Of a stretch of 64,000 nt of DNA, positions 25,130 through 35,196 are shown in pieces. Source of the stretch: Bifiguratus adelaidae (Eukaryota; Mucoromycota; Endogonomycetes; Endogonales); assembly GCA_002261195.1 (NCBI GenBank), contig MVBO01000009.1, forward strand, positions 107,110 through 171,109. The letters are read 5' to 3'. The notes under the pieces are model-generated. The model saw only the letters and a list, made by a program, of their open reading frames with translations. It ran no database searches and was not told the DNA's origin. Within the stretch, counting starts at the first letter, position 1. Each line of letters opens with the position of its first letter. Made by a program: the position numbers and the translations under genes.

Positions 25130-25818
25130 TCATAGCCGCGTACAAAAGGACAGAAAGTCGTGGCCCATAGCATCAGCAAATTGCCAGACTTTGTCATGCG
25201 TATGATCCAATGCAATGTCGGCATCTGCCTGTTCTATCCATCCAGGTTCAAGAAACCCAGGGGCAAAGCGCTCATTGATGAAACAATCGACACCAGGACA
25301 CGACAACTTGTATAGTCTCCAGAAAGTATAGTCCTTTTTGCCTTCCTTGGGCGCAGATCGACCGATGGAAAAGAGCTCAAAGTTGGGCAGTCTGTCGAGA
25401 TAGCGAAAGATTTGACCAATGCCTACACCTTCTTCCTCTACCAGTCGAAGCACTGCCGGATCGGTAATGTAGACTGCTGATTTAGCATTGCAGACAGTGC
25501 GTGAAGGCTGACCCTTGATACCGTTGATACATAGGTTGACTTCCCGCAGGTAACCACGAAGAATACACGTCTGATCTGGACCATACGTGTTGGGTTCTGA
25601 CATGACCTTGTTGTAGAGTACGTTGACAGAGATGGGCGCATTAAAGTAGGCACTAAAAAGACCCCAATGCCGAGCGTCAACAGCGCGCCAAACCTCATCC
25701 CTGCAGAGACTTCGACTTACCTAAGCAATCGTTGAAGATTGCCATTGGCAGTCAATAGCATGCGCTCTAAACCACCAAAGTCGTCTGGAAGCCTCAGACT
25801 CGTCTCCCGCTGAGACAT
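25130..25818 (-). CDS. Conserved hypothetical protein
   Basis: Two exons, joined across an intron at about 25722-25650 so that NLQRLL continues into SAYFNAPISVNVLYN, give a compact soluble protein of about 205 residues. Distinct blocks are LPDDFGGLERMLLTANGN, QTCILRGYLREVNLCIN, LVEEEGVGIGQIFRYLDRLP and FWRLYKLSCPGVDCFINERF. The pattern resembles an uncharacterised family shared by fungi and plants (GxGQxFRYL plus a C-terminal Cys/Phe block), possibly of chorismate-lyase-like fold, but that fold guess is weak. I start at the ATG at 25818 (MSQRETSLRLPDDFGG). An upstream in-frame ATG at 25911 would overlap the first codons of the divergent PARN gene. Confidence 0.65.
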
Positions 25819-25900
25819 GATGTCTCCAAAGTGAGACGGTATCGTTGTCTGCGCATGCTTCACGTATGAGCCCATAAGCAGAACAAATTGGACCTTGCCA

Positions 25901-27543
25901 ATGGAAGTCATTCGGAGCAACTTTGCAGATGCGCTGGAACGCGTTGGAGAAGCCATTCACGAAGCTGAGTTTCTGGCTATCGACGCAGAGTTCTCTGGTG
26001 AGTCTCTTGCTGAGAATACTGTAGTCTTTAACGCGAACGCCAAGGATAGGACTAGAACAGGTAGCCGACTTGCGAAAGAGCGAGTACGACGTGGAGCAAT
26101 ACTACATCGATATCGCGGCACTTGTCAAACGCTACAACATTATACAGTTTGGACTATGCGCTTTCACGTGGAGCGCGGTCAGCCAGTCGTATATCAGCAA
26201 ACCATTCAACTTTTACCTCTTTCCGACCACGACGACGGGTACGGCAAGATTGGATAGGCCGTTCAGCGTTCAACCTTCGGCCATTGACTTCCTTGCCAAA
26301 CACTCCTTTGATTTCAACAAGGTTCGAATGGACGTTGCTTCGCTTGTTTGGCCCGAGCCATTGACTCTCATCACGCGTAGTGGCTTTATTGCGGCATTCC
26401 TTGGTTGACACAGGCGGAAGAGGAGTCGCTGGTACAACAATACAGGAACAAGGTCCAGAAGGGATTTGATGATATCGTCGAAGATAAGAAGGGCAAAGAG
26501 TACATGGAGACCGCTCGGTAAGACCCTCATGCAGGTATTTTGCGGAAGGGCTGATGCTAACATACTCAGGATACAAATCAAACAGGTCTATACAAGCAAG
26601 GATGGGTTCGTGAATCTCGTGCCTCATAACGCCTACCTACGCCGGCTCGTGTATCAGGAAATTCGAAACCAGTAGGTGGTGTGCCTTTGTTGCGACGGTG
26701 CTTACTTACCACCTGTCGATAGTCATCCAGATCTCATTGCTCAAGGTCGTCCAGGCTTCATACAAGTTCGCGTGGCAAAGAAGGACGAGTCAGATCAAAT
26801 CAAACAGAGAGACATGGACCGGTTCGAGAGGGACTTGTCGGAAGCAAGAGGGTTTAGGGCCGTTTTTGACATGATGAAAGCCTCTCGCAAGCCGATTGTG
26901 GGCCACAATTTGCTGGTGGATATCATGATGATGCAGTCCCAGTTTGAAGGAGGCTTGCCCGCTGATTTTGAGGCATTCAAGCGTGATATTCAAATGTCAT
27001 TTCCATGGTAGGCAACACGTACAAGGGTTGGCTTGTACCTGATGTGTTACGCCAGTATTCTAGACACTAAATTTATTTGCGAGACCGCGGCTGGTCTTCA
27101 GGTAGGTCACGCTATCGAACATGTTTAAAGGTCGACTGAGAATGACCGGATCAGATCAAGTCAACATCTTTAGACGCTCTCCTAGATCAAACAAGCCAAT
27201 ATGATTGTCCTCCAGTGGGTACGTTGCATGCCTGGTCTTCTCGCAGGGGTCGCTCATATCCAGTCTAGACATGCATCCAGCATTTACACGTTACTTTGAG
27301 GGCAGGCTTCATGAAGCCGGTTACGATGCCTACGTGACCGGGCGATTACTCATACGTCTCATGTACCATTTGGGTGCGTCTCCGACGGACATTGGTGTTG
27401 CACAACACCAACGAGCCATAGCCAAGTCTGGGCCTGTAGGTCAAAACAAACACGCTAAGGTGGACATGAACACGCTTAAAGCTTATTACAACAAGCTCAA
27501 TCTCTCTAAGGGCCATTTCACCGTGGTCAATCTCGACGCTTGA
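25901..27543 (+). CDS. PARN: Poly(A)-specific ribonuclease PARN
   Basis: DEDD-family 3'-exonuclease that shortens poly(A) tails of mRNAs and trims small RNAs. The first catalytic motif is EFLAIDAEFSG, continued across an intron into LEQVADLRKSEYDVEQYY. The region IIQFGLCAFTW follows, as does the PFNFYLFP strand typical of PARN/CAF1. The second Asp is in KPIVGHNLLVDIMMM and the third motif in EAGYDAYVTGRLLIRLMYHL. An R3H-like or linker region lies between about 26.4 and 26.7 kb. About eight introns. The order and spacing of the DEDD residues are normal, suggesting an active enzyme. PARN is absent from budding yeast. The start ATG at 25901 overlaps the longest possible 5' end of the divergent gene. 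Confidence 0.92.
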
Positions 27544-27622
27544 CATACACGCCATAGACACGGACATGCAGCTTGTAGAACTTGTAGAATGGGTACCATA
27601 GAATACATTGCGGGGTACAGAG

Positions 27623-28451
27623 TTACAGCACAGCGTTATCTCTCATTCGCTTGGCTTGTAGATAAGCTGCATATTGTACAATGAAATCAATTTGCTTCAT
27701 CGTTTCAATGGCATTAGGGCTTCGACGTGATCGCACGTACCGCACGGCCGCATCCGGTGCGGAAAAGTAACCCTTTTTGAGTAGCCAGCAGCAAGCAACG
27801 AGGCCAGCCCTACCCACACCTAGTCACCTGTGAGTAATGTTACATAGAACGGCCCATGACTTACCTCCCCGACAATGTGCGAGTACGGACATCTCTGAAT
27901 CTTGCCTTTTCATCAGGCGTTCCAAGGTAACATCTAAATCTTCTACGGACGGCGGACAACTACCCTCAATTATGGGTAAACGTAAAACTTCGATATGACG
28001 GCGTACGGCTTCCGCGTGATATAAAGCCGGTGGGACATTGAGGTATGATAATTCAGCATCATTCAAGCAGCTAAAACAGGCCGAATTAAGTCGCGGTACC
28101 GAACAAAATGATCAGCGCTGCCTACCATATGACACTTTTTACGCCCAATGCTGCAATGCGATCAAAATCGAGATTGATATCCCGATCAATGGTGGCGCGT
28201 CCCTTCACGGGACCATTCAAACGCACTTTTTTGCCAGGACAAGACGAAAGTGCGAAATTGGCAACTTGTGGATAGACGCCATTGTCATCCTTCTTAAAGG
28301 CGGAGGTATTCATCTCGTACGCTTCCAGGTAGGCCAACGCTTGTTGATGATTTTCCATGTCAAATTCGGATCCATACACTACACCTAATTGAGGAGGGAG
28401 AATCCAGCTCACACTAGGATACCGAGCAGAATGAGTCCATACGTACTGCAT
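27623..28451 (-). CDS. CDKN3/KAP-like dual-specificity phosphatase
   Basis: Cysteine phosphatase resembling CDKN3 (KAP), which dephosphorylates cyclin-dependent kinases. After a variable N-terminus come the family hallmark NFALSSCPGKKVRLNGP and INLDFDRIAALGVKSV. The catalytic P-loop HCRGGVGRAGL is built across an intron, with Cys and Arg both present, followed by VACCWLLKKGY and YVRSRRSPNAIET. Introns lie at about 28124-28073 (joining KSVIC to CLNDAELSY) and about 27863-27818 (inside the P-loop region). I start at the ATG at 28451 (MQYVWTHSARYP). A Ser/Thr-rich open stretch with an ATG at 28583 could be an upstream exon, but its junction does not stay in frame. CDK as substrate is inference from family membership. 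Confidence 0.78.
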
Positions 28452-28790
28452 GGCTCGACGACTTACTTACTTCAACGGGTGTGTAAGGGACGTCTTGACT
28501 GTGGGGGTGGCAACAGTGCCTCTATCTCTTGAAACTTGGGGATGAACCGGTACGTGCTCAAGAGGTGGAGTCGTGGATGCTGCCATGACCACTGATGGTT
28601 TTCTGGCAAGGGGTTGAACCCCCGCGTGTGCAATCGTACCAAAAGGAAGAGAGCACTCTTGGACCTTTCTCGCGGTCTTTCCCTATTTGGACATTTTTTA
28701 ATTCATTAAAGCACCAGTCGCTTGGACGCGTTTTTTGGAACACTCTCTGTCTGCTTGCTCTCTTGCCTGTCTACGTTACTATTCTGCGAC

Positions 28791-29329
28791 ATGTCTGACT
28801 TTACTGAAGAGAAAGGCAAGGGTCTGTCTATGCTGGAAGCTATAGACGACGAGGTAAGTTGCCTTTGGCCACCCGTACGTGGCATATTTTGACCGTGCTC
28901 GTTAGCACTATAGTTCTGATCTTGACGAAGACGTGAGTAACCGGTGGCTGCCTTACGAAAGACGCGCCACATGCTGACATGACGGCATTTTAGTTCGATC
29001 CGGATTCGGTCGTAGAGCAAGAGTCTGATGATGAAGTAAGTGATAGCCACTTTTCTAGAGTTATGCTCATCCACATGGCGCAGTCGTCCGATGATGAGCT
29101 TCAGGAGGACGGCGAGGACTTGGTCATGAAATTGGACGAGGAGGAAGAAGATGATCCCACCGAAGTAAGATAACCTGGTGACGATTGCGGCACATTATTC
29201 AATTTTATTCAGCTGAATGATCTCGTTGCTGATGCGCGAAAACACCTTGGCATGTGGCAAAAGGGTGGTCACCCTATACCCAAGGAGCACATGCCGGGAT
29301 CAATGGACACCGCTATGGATACCTCCTAA
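28791..29329 (+). CDS. Small acidic protein, function unknown
   Basis: Five tiny exons separated by four GT-AG introns of about 45-55 nt encode an approximately 108-residue, strongly acidic protein: MSDFTEEKGKGLSMLEAIDD, HYSSDLDED, SSDDELQEDGEDLVMKLDEE, then LNDLVADARKHLGMWQKGG. The consistent phase-0 exons and clean stop at 29329 support a real gene. The acidic profile recalls N-termini of histone chaperones such as Swc5/Bucentaur, but the conserved C-terminal domain of that family is absent, so I make no functional call. It is divergent from the phosphatase gene, with a 339 bp gap. Confidence 0.65.
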
Positions 29330-29731
29330 GCCGGTTGTCAGCACTCTACTCCCAAGATTGCGCTTGGAACACATGTCGGTCACCTGTTGACAGTGATTGG
29401 CCACACCTGTTATTGTAAAGGCTCTACCGTTTTCTTCTTTAGCTCCGAGTTTGTCAATTGTAAAGGATGGCGATATAATGTGCATAGTCTAGATCTCGCT
29501 GTCGTCCTGCTTTACCTCCGCTATGCCCAATGTGGCAATCTGTTGCGCAGCCCACATCACCTTGCCTGCCTGTACCACAAGACTGACAAGTCTAGCCTAC
29601 TCGTCGATAGAAAAGCGTCACTCATTACTCTAGACACCAAGCAGACACAGAAGTCATCGAAGGGAACATGTTGTAAAACAATCGTCTTATGCATACATAA
29701 CTTAACACTAAAACACGTCTAAAAGCTTGCT
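29330..29731. other. Intergenic region between two convergent genes
   Basis: About 400 bp between the acidic-protein stop and the 3' end of the ankyrin/coiled-coil gene. Open stretches exist on both strands, but none shows splice sites or protein-like composition. It presumably contains both 3' UTRs. Nothing else is seen. Confidence 0.4.
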
Positions 29732-32700
29732 TCATTTACGGCCTAGTTGGTATGGGCGCGGCCTATTGGACCGCGCATATAATATAGAACCGAGATCTTG
29801 TTGAGAAAGGAATGGACGGGGGCGGACATTAGATGACGAAGTAACAGAGGATAGGGTGGGGACACTAGGGTGACGAGGATTCAGCTCATTGGAGGATTGT
29901 TTGGTATAGGATGATGAACCGAGCTTTGAGTCGAGTGGCCGTTTTTCGTCTCCCTTGCCTGTCTCTGAGTCGCTGCGTTCGTCTTCCGAGATACGCGGTA
30001 AGCCGCCAGGGCCTGAGATGGGATCGTAAATCTTGCGCTTGCGCAAATCAGGACTGGCGAGACCAAGATCTTTGCGCCGGATCATGTTGAGCGTGTCTAC
30101 AAGCTCCTCGGTGATATCTTCAAGCGCTTTTTGAGCTGCCTCCTCACCGACTGGAACATTCTCCATTCGCTTGCCAGATAAACGCTGACGTTCCCGGTCC
30201 ATTAAGCTTGTTGCAAGTCGTAAATTATGATCCTTTACGGCAAGTTGCTCGCGCTTGCATTCGTCAAGCCGGGTCAAGAGCAAAGTGTGCACATTACGCA
30301 GCTGCTCTAGCTCTTGAATGATCAACTCATGCCGTTCCTTCTCTTCCTTGGCTGTTTCGTGCGACAATTTTTGAGTCGTAGCGCTGAGGCGCAGTCTCAC
30401 CCGCTCCTGACGTTCTCGTTGCCGCAGCGCCGCGGTGTCATCGGGTGCACGAGAGTTCATCCGGGCTAAGGCACCCACGGATACACTCTCACGGACTTCA
30501 TTGACGACTTCCCAGACCTTCTCAATTTCTTCCTTTCGATTGTGAATGACGATATCTAGCTCCTTTTGAAGATCAAACATTTGTAATCGCACATCGTCCA
30601 ATTCATCATAAAGCATGTTGATCTGATCATTGCAATGAAAGATCTCTCCTTCTGCGCTGTGAAGACTCGCCTGTGATTCTGCCAGTGACGTCTTGAGCTG
30701 TAATACTTGAGACGCGGCGGTAATTTTGAGCGTGTATAGGGTGGACTCGAGTTTCGCGATGCGCAGCTTCGTGTCTAGCAATGTCTTGGGAGCGGTTTCG
30801 TTGACGTCAAGGTCTTTGCTGTTCTCTACCTCTGAGCCATCGTAGAAGCCTGCCAGTACAATGTCTGCTTCGTTGTCATCAAACACAGTCACATGCTCCA
30901 TGTCTTGCTTCCATTCATATTGAATTCGGACGACGGTATTCTCCTCGGTCTCCAATCTATCTAGCAGTCCTTGCAGCAGTTCTCCGGGTCTTACTTTGCT
31001 CAAGTGATCCTTGATGGCATCAACTCTCTTACATGTTGCTTCATGCTGCTTTTCCAAAGCCGTGCGCTCCTTGATCAAGCGCTTTTGCTCATCAAATAAC
31101 GTCACCGCCTTCCGCAACACCTGCGCGAGCTCTGTTCGCAATGCCTTGATTTGAGCTTTGCTTGTCTGCGTGGATCTGTCAAGGTTACCACTAGATGCGC
31201 CGGCGCCCGTAGGATTGAGCAGATTTTCTTTTTGCTCGATAGCCTTTTCGAGTGAGCGACAAGAGTTGTACAAGCGTTTCTTGCCGCTCATAATTTCTTG
31301 AATGCGAGCATCGGCCTGGAAGATATCGGTTTCAATCTCGTGCAGATTTGACATGACAATGTCAAACTCTAATTCCAGCTGGTTCAAGGATGCCTCAGAT
31401 AGCTCGTCGGGCTCATCTTTCTCGGGCTTGTCTGTAGTGGGATCCCAAGAATCTCCGGAAATGTGAACAATGGCTTCGGGTATAGGGACGTCGTCCAGGT
31501 CATCCTTGTCTGTCTCCTCTTTAGTGAACTCGACAGGGGCTGATGAGCGATGGAAGGAAGTGGGTTTTGGTGAAGTCATGATACCAGGATCACTGTCTTC
31601 CTCGTTGACCACGTCTTTGGTCTCTTGCGCTTTCTCTTTCAGAACTTGCCAACGATACCGAAGCTCTTGATGAATCGTCTCCAGCTCGCTGAGCTGGTTT
31701 TGCTGCTTGGCCAATTCCTCCTTGAGGTTTTGAAGGTCCTTGTCATCCAAATCGTCACCACCTTCAACACCATCAGAGAAGGCATCATTCTCGATGGTGA
31801 TACTCTGCGTGATCTTGGAAAACTGTTGCACCTTTACTCGCTGGTAACGAGAGATTGCCTCTAACCGAGCATTACTTGTCATCATGAGTCGCTCAAGCTC
31901 CGACAAAAGTAGCGAACGCTCCGTGCTAGCTACAGGTGCGGTGTCGCTTTGAACCTCACTTTCCATGAGAGAAAGCTTTTCAGAGAGTTCCGCCACAAGA
32001 TCGAACCCATACTGCATGTCGAGGCTGTATTTTGTCCGGGTATCGTCCACCACTCCTTCTTGCTCGTTCAGCAAGCACTCCCGCAAGAGTTTTGAAAGCC
32101 ATCGGACTCCCGTTTTGCGCATATTCTCAATCTGCTCGATGAGATTGCCGTTCTCTACTTCCAAACGCTTGACCGTATCACATAGTGTCTCGTAAATCTC
32201 GTAGAGTCCTTCCACGCGAAGCTGCTCACTGCGGCATTGGCTCTGTAACTCCTCATTGGCTCGATCAGCCTCGTCGAGCTCGCGCTCGTACCATGAAATG
32301 ACGTCGCGAGACTTCTCCTCCGTTATCACGAACAGTGAATACGTTTGCTCAAGATCGTATCGAAGACTGTCAATCATCTTGCTAAGCGTTTTGACTTCCG
32401 TTTGATTAGTCTGAGAGTCCACATTCCAGCAGGACATGATCCTCTGCGTAATCTCATGTAAGCTAGACTCGATAGAATTGGTGCTGACAGTTTGATAATG
32501 GAAGAAATTTTGCAAGATTTGATGAAACTGAAGATCAACCTCATAGAGCGAATCTGGTAAGCAGATTCTCTGTATCATAGATCGTTGATTGACTGAGGAT
32601 GCGGTGGTTGCTGTGGGTGAAGAGATGTAAGATGGGTTTCTGAAAGATCCAGTTGTAGATTGACGATTTTGCCCACCGCGAGAACTAATACTATTGAACG

Positions 32701-34819
32701 GTCGCAGAACTGAATTGATGGAGGCGATCGTCTCGGCGTCTCTGGTCCCGAATTGCCAGAGTTACCAGACCCAGTTCGTAGGGTGCTACTTGTGTCCGAG
32801 GAGAATGCATTGTCCGTCTTGTCATTCTGCTTCTGTATATGTGATCTCGTCGCAATGTCCGGTGAGCCTGCAAGGGCAGAAACAGATTAGTTTCACATCA
32901 ACCATCAGGTTATGATTGCGCACTCACTTTGCAGAACGGCCCGAATTTTGGCGTCCTTGCTCACATCCAGCGGTGTTAGTCCATTAGCGTTCCTCTGGTG
33001 CAAGTTAGCCTCTCCTTCCTTGATGAGCACTTCAACAACTTCGGGAATACATCCATATTCTGCAGCGAAGTGTAAAGGTGTATCACCTCTGAAATCAGCA
33101 CAATTTGCCAATGCACCTAATTGGAGGAGCACAGAGGCGCATTTTGCAATACGCTCCGCTGCATGACGAGGGTTCGTCGGCTTGTTGTCTGAACTTAGAG
33201 GTCCAGAGACCTCGGAAAAAGGACTCGTGGGCCCGGTAGAGGAGTTATCTTCATGAAGAGATGCGGATGAATGACTACTGCATTGACTCTCTCTCGTCGT
33301 AGCTTCGTCTCCTGTCTCCGCCTTCTCCTCTGACAGTGATACTTTCGAAGCACGTTCAGATTTATGATCACTGTCGCGGGTGCTGCCGGCAGTTGTGTGT
33401 GACCTTTGCAAGCCGAGCATTTCTCCGTTTACTCCCAAGGCAATCCGACAAAGGTGATGAAGAGCGGTTCGCCCATAATGAGTCTGAGCATTCATGTCTG
33501 CCCCAGCTTGGTAAAGCATTGCGATGGTCTCTATAGACGGTAAAGGCTTTGTGCGGACAGCATAATGCAATGGTGTCAAACCGGTCTGTAAGTCGTGAAA
33601 ATTCACCATGATAGAAGATGGTCTGAAAATCGGGCCCGAGCGATCCCCATTGCCGTACTCAACAATAGGTGTCGCGAGTAACAGTGATTGCATACTGGGA
33701 TGATCTTGATTTTTGATGGCTTGTAAGAGAGCAGCATGCGTTGTCATGGTTACCGTATCTGGCATGGATGGTTCAATCGATTGATCCACTTCCAATCCTT
33801 CTACCGCCAACTGATTACTAGGTAGATTAGAGATGAGGGAATACAATTTGGAGTAGTTGGTGGGATATTTCACCGGTGTACGTGGGAAGGCAATGTTCTA
33901 GGCAAAAAGCTTGATCAGATCGAGTCTACCTCAGCCTCACAGATGTTCTTACCTCGATTTCCGGACGCTGGCTGCGTAGCGCACTTTCAAATAATCGGAC
34001 AATGACACTGTAAGGTTGTCCATATTGTATGGACGACCAGCCATTGCTGTCTGTCAGGTCAGCACGCGCGTCATAACTCAGCAATGTGCGCACAACCGGT
34101 AAATGGCCATCGCGAGCTAAACAGAGGCTTTAGCAGCAGACAAAGAGAGATCACCCAGGCACCCAGACATCCTACCTGCATACATAAGTGCAGTCGCATT
34201 CTTTCTGTCCCGTCCATCCACAGCGACCCGTCCATCGTCCAGCAACAGCTTCACAACCTCATTTTTGCCAAGATAGCTCGCCAAACAAAGAGGAGTGATG
34301 CCTTTGATCTCGTCTTGTGCTGCATTCAATGTTTCAGAGTGGAGATTAGGATGCCGAAGTAAACAAGATCGCATAATGGAAAGATGTGCTGGATGAGTCT
34401 GTGAGATGAGCGGCAAATTGGCAGCGGTGATGTCAAGTGTATCGATACCGTAAATGGCGCAGATGAGTGGCGTTCTATAGAGCCAGAAAAAGATTAGCGG
34501 CAAGAAGGACAGCCTGCGATAGCCAATGCCCAGTGTCATACCTGCCACGACCATCCTTGAGGTTGACATCAGCGCCCGCACTGAGCAATAGGCGCACCAT
34601 GTCTTCGTAGCCGCCAATGACGGCGAGGTTGAGCGGACTGCATTCGTAAGACACCTGCTCGAGTACTTCATTCATACTGTCCTCATGCGACGAGCTCAGC
34701 AAAGGCGAAGAGGTCCATGCAGCATTCCATTTGATGCCCGTATTCACATCAACTCCGCTCTGCAGTAACGCTCGCGCTGCAGCCGTGTCATTGCGCGTTG
34801 CTGCCTGAGCCAAGTTCAT
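29732..34819 (-). CDS. Giant ankyrin-repeat and coiled-coil protein
   Basis: A single gene of about 1,530 codons, assembled across several short introns. The N-terminal 520 or so residues hold ankyrin repeats in two blocks (for example YECSPLNLAVIGGYEDMVRL, ALLQSGVDVN, then TPLHYAVRTK, GRTALHHLCRIAL, DTPLHFAAEYGC, LTPLDVSKD). A Ser/Thr-rich linker (around GSPDIATRSHIQ) is joined through introns at about 32935-32872 and 32751-32696 to a coiled coil of about 800 residues starting near PDSLYEVDLQFHQILQNFF, and the protein ends in a polar tail. Splicing LQSE-type read-through out and joining VLQ to SSPDIATRS restores one frame, so the two halves should not be annotated separately. The fusion suggests a scaffold (cytoskeletal, septal or cortical), but I do not recognise a named orthologue. 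Confidence 0.8.
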
Positions 34820-35196
34820 GGTTGCTATACAGAAAGTTCACCAGTCCGAAACGCAGAATAGCCAATACGCAACTAGACTGCGATCGCTGCCATACCGAGC
34901 GAAGACAGACACAAAGGAACCAGTGGTTGCTTAAAACCGGTTTGCTGTCAAAATGCTTGTGCGCCTAGTTGCTTTTTTCATCGAACGAGCGCACGCTCTC
35001 TTGTTCTTGTGCTCTTGTATACTCGCTTTACTCTCCTCACTCTCGATACGTCTCTATAGACTCTATTCTCTCTCTTCAATGGCAGCTCCGAGGCGCGAGT
35101 GTTCGTCTGCTGAGGCTGAGTTAGCGCCAAGCCAGGGTTAGGGTCATGTTTGAGAGTCATCCAGGGCACGCCTGAGCCTCTCTTGCTCTTGCATTC
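34820..35196. promoter_or_regulatory. Shared upstream region of two divergent genes
   Basis: A 377 bp spacer between the ATG of the giant ankyrin gene (-) and the ATG of the proline-rich adaptor (+). The plus strand has a pronounced CT-rich tract at about 34990-35078, just before the plus-strand gene, a common feature near fungal transcription starts. A short upstream ORF lies inside (see separate entry). No TATA box was identified with confidence. Confidence 0.4.
35079..35141 (+). promoter_or_regulatory. Putative upstream ORF (20 codons)
   Basis: An ATG at 35079 just after the CT-rich tract opens a 20-codon frame (MAAPRRECSS...) ending in TAG at 35139-35141. This is 55 bp before, and out of frame with, the main start at 35197. 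If the transcript begins in the CT-rich tract, it would be scanned first and could dampen translation of the downstream adaptor. It could equally be a spliced 5' leader. Sequence-only evidence. Confidence 0.3.

Noticed and set aside
28590-28700. tRNA-like B-box (GGTTCAACCCC on the minus strand) between two divergent genes
   Set aside because: The box fits the consensus, but the T-stem does not pair fully, no matching acceptor stem or A box was found at the right distance, and no cloverleaf could be drawn.
29387-29722. Plus-strand ORF between the acidic gene and the ankyrin gene
   Set aside because: No domain, no splice signals, and it lies where two 3' UTRs should be.
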